This document shows, piece by piece, positions 1 through 8,540 of a stretch of DNA of 64,000 nucleotides (position 1 is its first letter; every line of letters begins with the position of its first letter). The position numbers and the translations under genes were made by a program. The notes below the pieces were generated by a model. That model saw only the letters and a program-made list of their open reading frames with translations. It had not been told where the DNA came from and searched no databases. Source of the DNA: an uncultured Candidatus Binatia bacterium (GTDB lineage: Bacteria > Desulfobacterota > Binatia > Bin18); contig OY282457.1 of assembly GCA_958296235.1 (NCBI GenBank), positions 2,785,338 through 2,849,337 on the forward strand, in the 5' to 3' direction.

Positions 1-625
1 GCAGTTGTGAGGCGTCCTGCTTGTATTCGCCGGGATTCACAAAACGTTCCTGGACAAAGCCGTTGACCGGCGACACGATGCGGGTATCCCGCAGGCGTTT
101 CCGGGCGAGAGCCAGGATCTTTTCTGCGGTGCGGACGCGCGCCTCCGTCACTTTATAGTCGGCCTCATTGGTATCCAGCCGTTGCTCAGGAATCAGGTTT
201 TCCGCGGCCAACTCCTTGGCGCGGGTATATTCAGCCTGGGCGCGGATGAAGTTGGCCTCTGCTTGTTTGAGCGCGCTTTCCTGTACTTCGACCTCCAGGG
301 CGAGTTCTTCCCGCTCCATCTCAGCCAGGAGTTGGCCTTTTTTCACTTTGTCACCAAAGTCAACGTGCACCCGCTCAACATATCCTTCCCTTTTATTCGA
401 CAGAATGACACTCTCTTTCGCGAACAACGCGCCCTGTCCCTGGCCGGTCCGTTGTACAGTCCTCACGACTGGCTGTGCCACCTGAACGGTGAGGGGCGGG
501 GGTGGGGCAACAGCGGCTTGGCCCTGCGTTTTGGCCGCTTCCGAACTGGACGATTGACAACTCGGAAAGGCCAGCAGGACCAACACCATAGACGCTTGGC
601 CAAGAAGGAATACGACGTGCTTCAC
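1..625 (-). CDS. HlyD-family RND efflux periplasmic adaptor subunit, partial (N-terminal part)
   Basis: Membrane fusion protein that would link an inner-membrane RND pump to an outer-membrane channel. About 208 codons are visible; the C-terminus lies off the left edge. A hydrophobic N-terminus ends at Cys23 (LLAFPSC, an imperfect lipobox), followed by a Pro/Ala-rich linker, a lipoyl-like half-motif (GYVERVHVDFGDKVKKGQLL) and an alpha-hairpin coiled coil rich in Ala/Glu/Gln. The start is a GTG at 625 that overlaps the upstream TetR stop as GTGA, with an AAGGAG ribosome site 8 bases upstream, so the two genes are translationally coupled. The pump gene is expected next, outside the window. Confidence 0.85.
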   Translation of the reverse strand, partial: MKHVVFLLGQASMVLVLLAFPSCQSSSSEAAKTQGQAAVAPPPPLTVQVAQPVVRTVQRTGQGQGALFAKESVILSNKREGYVERVHVDFGDKVKKGQLLAEMEREELALEVEVQESALKQAEANFIRAQAEYTRAKELAAENLIPEQRLDTNEADYKVTEARVRTAEKILALARKRLRDTRIVSPVNGFVQERFVNPGEYKQDASQL

Positions 626-1272
626 GATACCGGCTCCTTATGGTTCTGATGCTGATTCAAAACTCCGTTGAAAAACAAATCGAGCAAAATACTGGCGTCT
701 TCGGTGACTGGTCGCGCCGTCAGCCCCAACGCTCGTTGCTGAAAGCAGCCACGAATCGCCTCGTTGAGGGCAAAGGCTGAGGCTTCGACATTATGGGCCC
801 GAAAGATGCCCACGCGAACACCGTCCTGGATGATTTCTTCCATAAAACGGATATGGGCCAGATACAGATCGAGCATATGCGCCGCTTCTGGATGATTGGG
901 TGAAGCGGCCAGAAAGTTTCGTTCCAGCAGCAGGGTCTTGAAAAAATCACGATGTGTATCGCTCAGTTCAAGGCTGACCTCAATCAGACGTTGGAGCTTT
1001 TCAATCGGCGTCAGCGCCTCAGCGACTTGCTCGCGCACTTGACTGGTAAAACTCTGTATTCCTTGCTCCACCGCCGCGGTGAAGAGCTCATCTTTGTTCT
1101 GGAAATACAGATAGACGGTCCCTTTGGCGATCTCCGCTTCCTCAGCAACGCGCTCAACCGTGGCCCCCTGAAACCCGTTGCGCGCCACCACCCGGCACGT
1201 GGCATCCAGGATTTCGCGGATACGGAACTCGCGAAGTACGTCTTCTTTTCTTGTGGCTGAACTTTTAGTCAT
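622..1272 (-). CDS. TetR/AcrR family transcriptional regulator
   Basis: Likely local repressor of the coupled efflux adaptor gene. The N-terminal helix-turn-helix is clear (GATVERVAEEAEIAKGTVYL, then YFQNKDELF), followed by a divergent ligand-binding domain; 216 residues is normal for the family. A TTG at 1308 would give a longer frame, but the ATG at 1272 fits the start of the HTH region better and lies immediately after a promoter/operator. The transcript is probably leaderless (see the regulatory entry). The ligand cannot be read from the sequence. Confidence 0.88.
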   Translation of the reverse strand: MTKSSATRKEDVLREFRIREILDATCRVVARNGFQGATVERVAEEAEIAKGTVYLYFQNKDELFTAAVEQGIQSFTSQVREQVAEALTPIEKLQRLIEVSLELSDTHRDFFKTLLLERNFLAASPNHPEAAHMLDLYLAHIRFMEEIIQDGVRVGIFRAHNVEASAFALNEAIRGCFQQRALGLTARPVTEDASILLDLFFNGVLNQHQNHKEPVS

Positions 1273-1308
1273 ATGACTGACTATACAGTCATTATGGATG
1301 TCGTGCAA
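1273..1308 (-). promoter_or_regulatory. Promoter with overlapping TetR-type operator
   Basis: On the minus strand TTGCAC (1308-1303), a 17-base spacer and TATAGT (1285-1280) form a good sigma-70-like promoter. A 20-base palindrome, ATGACTG-N6-CAGTCAT (1273-1292), has the -10 element at its centre. The predicted transcript start, about 1273, is one base from the ATG. Autorepression by the adjacent TetR protein is the simple inference. Confidence 0.6.
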
Positions 1309-1349
1309 GGGAGAAGAGTATTCGTCGAAAGAGGGTTTCAGTCGGAATT

Positions 1350-1778
1350 TTAATTCACGCCCGACTGTTCCCAGGGATTGGTGACGCCGACCTCCAAGCC
1401 ATCGAAGTCAGCCACGTTCCGCGTCGCAACAGCGAGGTTATGGGCCACCGCCGTCCCTGCTATCAGCGCGTCTGCTAGTTCCAACACACGGCCATCCCGG
1501 TGCGCGCGTGCCTGGAGCGTGGCCGCCCACACGGCTTCTGGGGTCTCGACAGGCAATACATGCTGGTCAAAGTCCTCCATGAGTTTGGACAACCAGTCTT
1601 TCAGTCCGTCTCGACGGCGGCCTTCCGGGAGAAGTCGTACACCCAATTCAAGCTCTTCGACGACTATGGCCGATAGCCAAAGATCATCCTGAGCGGATAG
1701 AAAATTGACAACGGCCGGGTGCGGACGCCGCTTTACCAACTCCGAAACCACATTTGTGTCCAAAAGATAGCCGCTCAT
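1350..1778 (-). CDS. Type II toxin, PIN-domain ribonuclease (VapC/FitB-like)
   Basis: A 142-residue PIN-domain protein, expected to cleave RNA with a divalent metal held by conserved acidic residues. Visible candidates are Asp7 (LLDTNVVSE), Glu41/Glu42 (VVEELELG), Asp103 (LADALIAGTA) and Asp124 (NVADF). Its ATG overlaps the stop of the upstream Phd-type antitoxin as ATGA, the usual arrangement for a toxin-antitoxin operon. The length is normal and all four acidic positions are kept, so it should be active. Confidence 0.9.
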   Translation of the reverse strand: MSGYLLDTNVVSELVKRRPHPAVVNFLSAQDDLWLSAIVVEELELGVRLLPEGRRRDGLKDWLSKLMEDFDQHVLPVETPEAVWAATLQARAHRDGRVLELADALIAGTAVAHNLAVATRNVADFDGLEVGVTNPWEQSGVN

Positions 1779-2053
1779 TTGTCTGACTCGTTGATGAATG
1801 GGATTTCGCGGCCGCTTGCACTACGACTTGGGATTTCAAGCTCAATCCCTCGTGGAGTGTTCTCAACTAACCACTGGCCAAGGGGTTTGCGAGATGAGGT
1901 TTTTGCGTACCACGTGTCGGCGGGCACGACAACGAATGGCCGCCTGGTACCTATAATCTGCGGTCCTTCCGCTTCAGCAAGACGGAGAATTTCCGACAGT
2001 CGGGCCTTGGCCTCGGCAACGGTCCATACACGGTTGGGTTTTGAAATTTCCAT
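1775..2053 (-). CDS. Type II antitoxin, Phd/YefM family
   Basis: A 92-residue antitoxin whose N-terminal part (VWTVAEAKARLSEILRLAEA) matches the Phd/YefM DNA-binding fold and whose C-terminal tail should wrap the PIN toxin encoded next. The ATG at 2053 is preceded by GGAGGTG at good spacing; an in-frame TTG at 2074 has no ribosome site. Phd-type antitoxins normally repress their own operon. It overlaps the toxin gene by 4 bases. Confidence 0.88.
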   Translation of the reverse strand: MEISKPNRVWTVAEAKARLSEILRLAEAEGPQIIGTRRPFVVVPADTWYAKTSSRKPLGQWLVENTPRGIELEIPSRSASGREIPFINESDK

Positions 2054-2228
2054 GGTCACACCTCCGGCAACCAAGCAATATTAGTCCAGTATAGACCATG
2101 TTGGACGTTGTACCAAAACGGGAATGTGTTAAGAGCAATGTCCGGCCCGTAGGCAGGGCTCCAGCCGAGAGGTTCGAGCCCTGCCAGGACAGTAGTTTCG
2201 ACTGGGGATTCGGTAAGGACGGTCTGGG

Positions 2229-2585
2229 CTAGTCAGCCTGAGCCTCTCGCATTTTCTTGAGCGATTGGCCTTCAGCATCTTTCCACATGGCTGGTCCGTT
2301 GACATGTATGCCCACCAGAACGCTTGCTGCCTGGGAGGGCGAGTTGAACGTGAAATCCTGCACGAGCCGGTACGTGGTTCCGGTATCCTCAAGTATATCC
2401 TCGTCAATCAAGTGCTTCCGCAAACGGGAGAGATATGGACGGATGGCTGGCGCTTCGTTCTTAACAGCGGTTGCGCCGGCCCGGACGACGAACTCCTTCG
2501 CCTTTGCGGTTTTGTAACCCCACGCCTCAACGCCTTTCCGTTTAGTATACAGGCGTAGATCGTGCTTAATGGTCTCACGGCCGTC
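2229..2585 (-). pseudogene. DUF4357-domain remnant (no credible start)
   Basis: An open frame of about 118 codons gives a recognisable DUF4357 domain: KGVEAWGYKTAKAKEFVVRA, a middle stretch ending LRKHLIDEDIL, then FTFNSPSQAASVLVG and GPAMWKDAEGQSLKKM. DUF4357 is usually the C-terminal domain of longer proteins. Here the frame begins against the 3' end of the crotonase gene (stop at 2590) with no ATG or GTG and no ribosome site; a TTG at 2423 would give only 64 residues. I read it as the 3' end of a larger gene cut by a rearrangement. Confidence 0.55.
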
Positions 2586-2589
2586 GGTA

Positions 2590-3378
2590 CTATTTCCCCT
2601 GGAATTGGGGACGGCGTTTTTCCATGAACGCTTTTACCCCTTCCTGGTAGTCCTGACTGCCAAAGCAACGGGTGGACCAGGACTTGACGGCCTCCATGTC
2701 GCGCAGGGTTGCCGCTTTGGCACTCTCCCGGACGAAAAACTTGTGGGCCGCCACGCTTAAGGGGGCGTTATCGGCCAGCTTGAGGGCGTATTCGCGGGTA
2801 TAGGATTCAAGCTCGGCCTTGGGCAGGACGCGATTGACCAGACCCATATGGGCCGCCTCTTCGGCGTTATAGACCCGGGCGGTCATCAGAATCTCGGCCG
2901 CATTGGAGACCCCGACAATATGGACGAGCCGCTCAACTCCCCGCTCAAGCGGATAGGCAATGCCCAGACGCGCCGCCGGAATCCCGAAGCGGGCATCATC
3001 GGCACACAGCCGCAGGTCGCACATGACGGCAACCGAACATCCGCCGCCCATACAGAAGCCATGAATCATGGTGATGACCGGCTTTTCGAGGCCGGCGAGC
3101 GATTTCAGCGCGCCAGCTACAGCCTGGTCATAGCCCCGCGTCGCCTCAGCCCCGGAGCGGACCTTGCCGAACTGTGAGATATCGGCGCCCGAGACAAAGG
3201 CTTCCTCACCTGCCCCGCGCAGGAGGAGCACGCGGAGGTCATCGTCTGCGGCGACCTCGGCAACGAGCTGCGGCAGGGTGCGCCACATGTCCAGGTCCAC
3301 CGCGTTCCGGCGCTCGGGCTTATTGAAAACAATCCAGGCTAAAGGGGGCTCTTTGTGCAGAAGGAGCGTGTCTGACAT
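2590..3378 (-). CDS. Enoyl-CoA hydratase/isomerase (crotonase) family protein
   Basis: A 262-residue cytosolic crotonase that hydrates or isomerises enoyl-CoA thioesters. The N-terminal beta strand (LAWIVFNKPERRNAVD), the first oxyanion-hole region (AFVSGADISQFG) and the second (ITMIHGFCMGGGCSVAVMCD) are all present, with PAARLGIAYP downstream. The start is the ATG at 3378, after an AGGAG; the longer open frame to 3489 has no support. The exact acyl substrate is not evident. The C-terminal GK* abuts the DUF4357 remnant. Confidence 0.92.
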   Translation of the reverse strand: MSDTLLLHKEPPLAWIVFNKPERRNAVDLDMWRTLPQLVAEVAADDDLRVLLLRGAGEEAFVSGADISQFGKVRSGAEATRGYDQAVAGALKSLAGLEKPVITMIHGFCMGGGCSVAVMCDLRLCADDARFGIPAARLGIAYPLERGVERLVHIVGVSNAAEILMTARVYNAEEAAHMGLVNRVLPKAELESYTREYALKLADNAPLSVAAHKFFVRESAKAATLRDMEAVKSWSTRCFGSQDYQEGVKAFMEKRRPQFQGK

Positions 3379-3655
3379 GGTGAACTCCTGTTTTGTCTTT
3401 TGTCCGCTTGCGTCTGCCCAGCATACCGCTCTCGCGAGGGTGTTGTCTATTGCTGTGTCTCTTCGCCCGATCTTACCTGGCATAATCAAGCTGTCTGGTA
3501 TTCCTTTCCTATCCGGTGTATCATGACAACCAATAAGAACTGGTTCTCAGTGCGACCTTTCTCTCGCATGGCTCTTCTTCCAGAAACTTCACACGACCCT
3601 CTGCCGGAGTGACTCGCAGTAGAAAGTCTCGGCGGCAGGAAAGACAGGGGGCAAT

Positions 3656-4723
3656 ATGGCAGACGGATGGCAAAACCAAGGCGGTTCTTCTCCCGGTGAC
3701 GAACTCCTCCAGGGCCTTGAGGACCTTAAGAAGACGTTCCAGCGTTTTACCAAAGGGGCCGGGGTATGGCTGATTATCGCAGTCGTCGCCCTCCTGTGGA
3801 TCGGCTCGGGCTTCTATGTCGTCGGTCCGAGCGAACGCGGGATTGTGCTGCGCTTCGGAGCGGTTGTGGCTGAAACGGACCCCGGCTTACGCTTCCATCT
3901 GCCCTGGCCCGTTGAAAGACATGTGGTGGTCGATATCGCCCGTGTCCGAAGTGCCCAGGTCGGTTATCGTCCGTCAGGGGTGCCCGGACGCAGCGGCAGC
4001 GGCAGCGGCCGCACAATTCCGCAGGAAGCCTTAATGCTGACCGGTGATGAAAATATCGTTGAGGTCAACCTGGTGGTGCAGTATCGCATTCAAGATCCGG
4101 TCAAATATCTTTTTGGCGCGTTTGAGCCGGAAAGCATGCTGCATTCCTCGGCGGAAGTTGCGCTGCGCAGTGCGGTCGGTGGAAACACGATTGATTATAC
4201 GATGACGGATGGCCGGCTGGAGGTGCAGGAGCAAGCGAAAAGTGCACTCCAGAGCCTGCTCGACATCTATCAAACCGGCCTGTTTGTCTCCGAGGCCCGC
4301 CTGCTTGCCGTGGACCCCCCCAATGAGGTCCGGGACGCCTTCAACGATGTCGTCCGGGCCCTGGAAGATCGAGACCGCCTCCGCCAGGAGGCGGAAGGCT
4401 ATCAAGAGGATGTTGTGCCAAAAGCGCGTGGTGAGGCCGCCCAAATGGTCGAGCAAGCTGAGGGGTATAAGGCCCAGCGGGTCATCCGTTCCCAGGGTGA
4501 CGCCAATCGGTTTCTCCAGATCCTGGCCGAATATGAGAAAGCCAAGTTGGTGACGCGCGACCGGCTCTATCTTGAGAGTGTGGAGCGGATTATGCCAACG
4601 ATGGAAAAGTTCATCCTCGATTCACAAAATGGCGGTGGCGGGGTTGTCCCCCTATTACCGCTGAAGGATCTGAGCGCCGGCGCGACCGCAGCCGGGGCAG
4701 TGGCGAGTCAGGAGGGGAGATAA
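3656..4723 (+). CDS. hflK: FtsH protease modulator HflK
   Basis: Membrane-anchored SPFH/prohibitin protein that, with HflC, forms the large periplasmic cage around FtsH and modulates membrane-protein turnover. The N-terminus is cytosolic and Gly/Gln-rich, a single membrane segment follows (VWLIIAVVALLWIGSGFYVV, residues about 37-56), then the SPFH domain and a long Glu/Ala/Gln coiled coil. The start follows AGGGGG. hflC begins one base after the stop, so the pair is one operon. The length of 355 residues is normal. Confidence 0.95.
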   Translation: MADGWQNQGGSSPGDELLQGLEDLKKTFQRFTKGAGVWLIIAVVALLWIGSGFYVVGPSERGIVLRFGAVVAETDPGLRFHLPWPVERHVVVDIARVRSAQVGYRPSGVPGRSGSGSGRTIPQEALMLTGDENIVEVNLVVQYRIQDPVKYLFGAFEPESMLHSSAEVALRSAVGGNTIDYTMTDGRLEVQEQAKSALQSLLDIYQTGLFVSEARLLAVDPPNEVRDAFNDVVRALEDRDRLRQEAEGYQEDVVPKARGEAAQMVEQAEGYKAQRVIRSQGDANRFLQILAEYEKAKLVTRDRLYLESVERIMPTMEKFILDSQNGGGGVVPLLPLKDLSAGATAAGAVASQEGR

Positions 4724-4724
4724 T

Positions 4725-5597
4725 ATGGTACCGCGTTTAGTTATCGGGCTGGGCTTAGTCCTGGTCTTTGTCGCCGCCCAGGCTGCGTTCACGATCGGTG
4801 AGTGGGAACAAGGGATGGTGGTGCAGTTCGGCAATCCGAAACGGATCATTCAGGAGCCCGGCTTATACTTTAAGCTGCCCGTGGCGCAAAATCTGGTCCG
4901 CTTTGAAAAACGGATCCTGACAACCGATGCCCGTGAGTCCGAATATATTACGCTCGACAAGAAGCGCGTCCTGGTAGACCACGTCTCGCGCTGGCGTATC
5001 GAAGAGCCCCTCCAATTCTACCGGAGTGTCCGAGACCGCATTCGGGCCATGGCGCGGCTGGATGATATTATTTCGGCCCGTCTCCGACAAGAAATCGCCA
5101 CGCATAATTTTCTCGATCTTATTCGTGAAAAGCGTGAAGATATTATGGCTATCGTGACCAAAGACACCCGAGAGACGGCCAAGACCTTTGGGATTGAAGT
5201 GACCGACGTGCGGATCAAGCGGCTCGATTTGCCCGAACAGGTCCAGGCCAGCGTGTTTGCCCGTATGCGGGCGGAGCGCGAACGGATTGCCAAGCGTTAC
5301 CGGGCGGAAGGGGAAGAACAAGCCCAGCAGCTCCGCGCGGCTGCCGACCGGGAGCGTGAAGTCATCCTGGCCACCGCGTATGAGTCGAGCGAAAAGCTCA
5401 AAGGCGAGGGCGATGCCGAGGCCACGAGCATTTATGCCAACGCCTTTGGCAAAGACGCTGAGTTCTATGCTTTCACCCGACGACTACAGGCATATGAGAA
5501 AATCCTGAGTAATGACACCACGCTCATCCTGAACCCGGACTCTGAACTCCTGAACTACTTGCAGAGTCCGGGGAGCGGTTTGCCGGCCAGCGAATAG
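4725..5597 (+). CDS. hflC: FtsH protease modulator HflC
   Basis: Partner SPFH protein of HflK. One N-terminal membrane segment (residues 1-20) leads into GEWEQGMVVQFGNPKRII, typical of HflC, with the SPFH core and the RAERERIAKRYRAEGEEQAQ coiled-coil stretch. A GGAGGGGAG sits just before the ATG, inside the end of hflK. Residues DVRIKRLDLPEQVQASVFAR match the family closely. The length of 290 residues is normal. Confidence 0.95.
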   Translation: MVPRLVIGLGLVLVFVAAQAAFTIGEWEQGMVVQFGNPKRIIQEPGLYFKLPVAQNLVRFEKRILTTDARESEYITLDKKRVLVDHVSRWRIEEPLQFYRSVRDRIRAMARLDDIISARLRQEIATHNFLDLIREKREDIMAIVTKDTRETAKTFGIEVTDVRIKRLDLPEQVQASVFARMRAERERIAKRYRAEGEEQAQQLRAAADREREVILATAYESSEKLKGEGDAEATSIYANAFGKDAEFYAFTRRLQAYEKILSNDTTLILNPDSELLNYLQSPGSGLPASE

Positions 5598-5603
5598 CCG
5601 AAT

Positions 5604-5864
5604 ATGCCTGGACTCTTGCGCCTTCTGCTCCTTCTTGGAGTGGGCTATCTGGTGATCGCGGGTATTCGTCGTCTCTTCTTGCCCGCCGTCTCTGACTCAA
5701 CGAAGCGACAGGCCGACGCTTCGGGTCTGGAGGGCGTGCCCTTAGTCCAAGATCCCCAGTGTGGGCGTTTTATTCCGCAGAACGAAGCGGTTCAAGTCTC
5801 GCGGCGGGGTCGGACCGTCTACTTCTGTAGTCAGGAATGCCGCGCCGCGTATCGGCCGGCCTGA
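5604..5864 (+). CDS. Small membrane-anchored PP0621-like metal-binding protein
   Basis: An 86-residue protein with one N-terminal membrane segment (LLRLLLLLGVGYLVIAGI) and a C-terminal TRASH/YHS-like module: DPQCGRFIPQNEAV, then VYFCSQECRAAY, giving three Cys as possible zinc ligands. It resembles the small proteins called PP0621 family. It lies 6 bases after hflC and is probably co-transcribed. Its function is unknown; binding a metal at the membrane is the most the sequence supports. There is no strong ribosome site, which suggests coupling to hflC. Confidence 0.75.
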   Translation: MPGLLRLLLLLGVGYLVIAGIRRLFLPAVSDSTKRQADASGLEGVPLVQDPQCGRFIPQNEAVQVSRRGRTVYFCSQECRAAYRPA

Positions 5865-5930
5865 GGCGCGGCCTGTTCTCTGTGCAGAGCGTCCTGCGTG
5901 GCTGTCCCCCTCAGGCGCTCAGCCCGCCTC

Positions 5931-6845
5931 TTATCGAAATGCCGGAATGATCTCTTCCCCGATCAGGCGGGTGTTTTCATCAATATAGTCGGTTGGGCAA
6001 GCCGAGGGCAGGATGACGGTTTTCGCGCCGGCGTCAATGTATTCCTGGAGACGTTTCCGACACTCTTCCGGCGTGCCGGCCAGAGCATATTTCCCGATCA
6101 GCTTGGAAAAATCCTGGGCGTATTGTTTGCCGAGCCGGTTCGCCGCCATCTCCCGCCCTTTTTCTCCAGCCGCATGGGTCGCGGTGAAGATGAACACCCC
6201 AGGCTGAAACGAGTCGACATCCCGCCCATACTCTTTGCGCAGACTTTTGATCTTCTCAATACTGTCGTGGAGCTGGTCGGGCGTATACATATACGGCAGC
6301 CAGCCGTCAGCATATTGTGCCGTGCGTTTCATGGCCGTTTCCTTGCGGCCCGCAACCCAAATGGGGGGCCGTGGCTTCTGCACGGGCGCCGGTTCAATAC
6401 TGACTTCATTCAGCGTGGTGTACTTCCCCTCGAAGGAAACTTTCTCTTCTGTCCATAAGCGGTTGATCACTTCGAGCGCTTCATTCGTGCGTGAGCCACG
6501 CTGCTTCACCGGTACGCCGCAGGCCTCGAACTCTTTTGGAAACTCTCCACCAATGCCCACCCCAAAGTTATACCGTCCGTGTGAGGCCACATCGAGCGCC
6601 GCGCCCATTTTAGCCACCAGGGCGGCCGGATATAACGGCAGGAGGACGATGGAGCTCAGCAGTTTAATCTTCTGGGTGGCGCCGGCCGCAACCGAGAGGG
6701 AAATAAAGGTATTGGCCACCGGTCCGTGAAACATGACGTGTTCGCCACAGCCGAGAAAATCAAAACCCAAGTGCTCCGCCCGCTGGGCAAACTCCCCGAT
6801 ATTATCCATCGTTGGCAACGCCGTCCCAAATGCAATAGCTCCCAT
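5931..6845 (-). CDS. LLM-class flavin (F420-type) oxidoreductase
   Basis: Luciferase-like monooxygenase fold, 304 residues. The N-terminal GAIAFGTALPTMDNIGEFAQ and LGFDFLGCGEHVMFH, the central YNFGVGIGGEFPKEFEACGV and the PPIWVAGRKETAMKRTAQYA strand are typical of the TIGR03619-type F420-dependent group. An AGGAGG precedes the ATG. It would act in the cytosol on an unidentified ketone, alcohol or xenobiotic. FMN use cannot be excluded from sequence alone. Confidence 0.88.
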   Translation of the reverse strand: MGAIAFGTALPTMDNIGEFAQRAEHLGFDFLGCGEHVMFHGPVANTFISLSVAAGATQKIKLLSSIVLLPLYPAALVAKMGAALDVASHGRYNFGVGIGGEFPKEFEACGVPVKQRGSRTNEALEVINRLWTEEKVSFEGKYTTLNEVSIEPAPVQKPRPPIWVAGRKETAMKRTAQYADGWLPYMYTPDQLHDSIEKIKSLRKEYGRDVDSFQPGVFIFTATHAAGEKGREMAANRLGKQYAQDFSKLIGKYALAGTPEECRKRLQEYIDAGAKTVILPSACPTDYIDENTRLIGEEIIPAFR

Positions 6846-6920
6846 ACATCCTCCTGCGGAAATGATATTCTCTCATAGCGGTGAACCCGGAGAGGAATCA
6901 AGCCGAGCCCGCGCCTCGGG

Positions 6921-7259
6921 CTACTCCTCCGGCTTTTCGTCCATCCGTTGCCACACCCCTTGCTGCCGCAAACGCCTGACGTCCTGGGCGGTCTGTTGCG
7001 CCCGGATACCCATTGCGCCCAGGAGTTCAGTGCTCATATCCGCGGTAATCTGATCTTTGACACTGCCGTTGCCGTGGGGGTCGGCGTTCAGAAATGCTTC
7101 GATTTTTTCACGCGGCAGGCCGGTTTCGATACAGACGTCAAGGAATTGCAGCAAGCCGAGTTGCCCGCGCTGTTGGGTGTATAACTCGTGTAAGCGCTGG
7201 CAGTCTTTGCATATCCGTTTGAACCAGCCTGCCCGCGCCTGGCAGTATGCGCATTTCAT
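6921..7259 (-). CDS. Hypothetical zinc-ribbon protein
   Basis: A 112-residue protein of unknown function. The N-terminus has two Cys pairs (MKCAYCQARAGWFKRICKDC), likely a zinc knuckle, followed by a helical region and a charged C-terminus (MRRLRQQG-like). It stands alone between the LLM oxidoreductase and the divergent catechol dioxygenase. I do not recognise the family; a nucleic-acid or protein-binding role is a guess from the zinc ribbon only. Confidence 0.6.
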   Translation of the reverse strand: MKCAYCQARAGWFKRICKDCQRLHELYTQQRGQLGLLQFLDVCIETGLPREKIEAFLNADPHGNGSVKDQITADMSTELLGAMGIRAQQTAQDVRRLRQQGVWQRMDEKPEE

Positions 7260-7366
7260 TGACGCCAGCCTAACGGTTCACCCGGAGGGGAACAACGGGA
7301 GGGCCAGACGATTTTGTGCTGGACAGTAAGAGATGCGCGATATAACGTTACGCAGGAGGGAGACCT

Positions 7367-8284
7367 ATGAGTGTGATGCGACTCGGGTATGTGCATGCCC
7401 GCGAATCGGACCTGGAGAAAGCGGTTGACTACTACACCAATGTCTTGGGGCTACAGGAAGTCGCCCGCCAGGATGGCAGACATTATTTCAAATGCTGGGA
7501 CGAATATGATCATCACAGTCTGGTCGTTGAAAATGGCGGACTGGGGCTGGTGAAGATGGGCTATAAGGTCGCGACTCAGGATGAGCTCTCCCGGATTGAA
7601 AAAGGGGCCGAGCAGTTTGGTCTGCGCGTCAGTCGGGTCTCGGCAGGTGAGAATCTGGGGATAGGACAAGCCGTCCGCTGCACGCTCCCGTCTGAGCATG
7701 TCTTGGAACTGTACGCCGAGGCCGAGCAGAGCGGCACCCAGGTTGGCGTACTGAATCCTGACCCGTGGCCGAGCGACCGGCCGGTGGCCGGGATCGGGCC
7801 AGACCGGTTGGATCATTTGTTATTGACGGCTGAAGATGTGCAGACCAATGTGGATTTTTTCACCCAGGTCCTGGGTTTTCGGATGAGCGAGCGGATTATC
7901 CCCGACCTGGCCAACGAAGAACTCTTGGGGGCATTCCTGTTTTGCTCGAATAAGGCGCATGACATTGCCTTTGTCAAAGGCGCAAACGGCAAGCTGCACC
8001 ACTTCGCTTTCTGGCTGGATAGCTGGAATGACATCCTGCGGGCCGGGGATATTCTGGGCCGGAATAATGTGAAGATCGACTTCGGTCCGGCCCGGCATGG
8101 GATCACTCGCGGGACCACGATTTATTTTCTGGGTCCGAACGGCAATCGCAATGAGGTTTTCTCAGGTGGGTACATGACCTATGCCGACTTCCCATGTATT
8201 ACCTGGACCGCGGACCAGATTGGGAAAGCCATTTTCTATATTCACCGAGAGGTTAATGAGCGCTTCAACACTCATGTCACGTGA
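7367..8284 (+). CDS. Catechol 2,3-dioxygenase (type I extradiol, VOC superfamily)
   Basis: Extradiol ring-cleavage enzyme, 305 residues, with the two VOC modules of the XylE group. The candidate Fe(II) ligands are His150 (DRLDHLLLTAED), His211 or His212 (KLHHFAFWLDSW) and Glu263 (NRNEVFSGGY), the same spacing as in XylE. The C-terminal half (HGITRGTTIYFLGPNGNRNE) is typical. A GGAGGGAG ribosome site precedes the ATG. No other meta-cleavage genes adjoin it, so the physiological catechol is unknown. Confidence 0.93.
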   Translation: MSVMRLGYVHARESDLEKAVDYYTNVLGLQEVARQDGRHYFKCWDEYDHHSLVVENGGLGLVKMGYKVATQDELSRIEKGAEQFGLRVSRVSAGENLGIGQAVRCTLPSEHVLELYAEAEQSGTQVGVLNPDPWPSDRPVAGIGPDRLDHLLLTAEDVQTNVDFFTQVLGFRMSERIIPDLANEELLGAFLFCSNKAHDIAFVKGANGKLHHFAFWLDSWNDILRAGDILGRNNVKIDFGPARHGITRGTTIYFLGPNGNRNEVFSGGYMTYADFPCITWTADQIGKAIFYIHREVNERFNTHVT

Positions 8285-8540
8285 GGAGCGCTGGGTGAGT
8301 GATTAGTGGTAAGTAGTGGTGAGTGGTTAGAAAATGAGCTACTGACCACTAAAGACCTTCCATAAGAGCACGCTTGTGAATGCGAGGTTAAACCCAATCA
8401 TCCGTTTAATGATGGCCGTGTCTTGATCGATTTTTGCAAATGGGCCTCAGGAGCGTACCTGAAAACTCTTGTGATAGATGCCGAGTTCATACGTTCCTGC
8501 TGAGGACTCCCGATATAAGAGTCGCCTTCGACGGACTCGC

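Noticed and set aside
182..649. 155-codon plus-strand frame at the left edge
   Set aside because: Antisense shadow of the HlyD-type adaptor gene; no homology and no ribosome site.
4031..4456. 141-codon minus-strand frame inside hflK
   Set aside because: Shadow of hflK, which is fully supported by family motifs.
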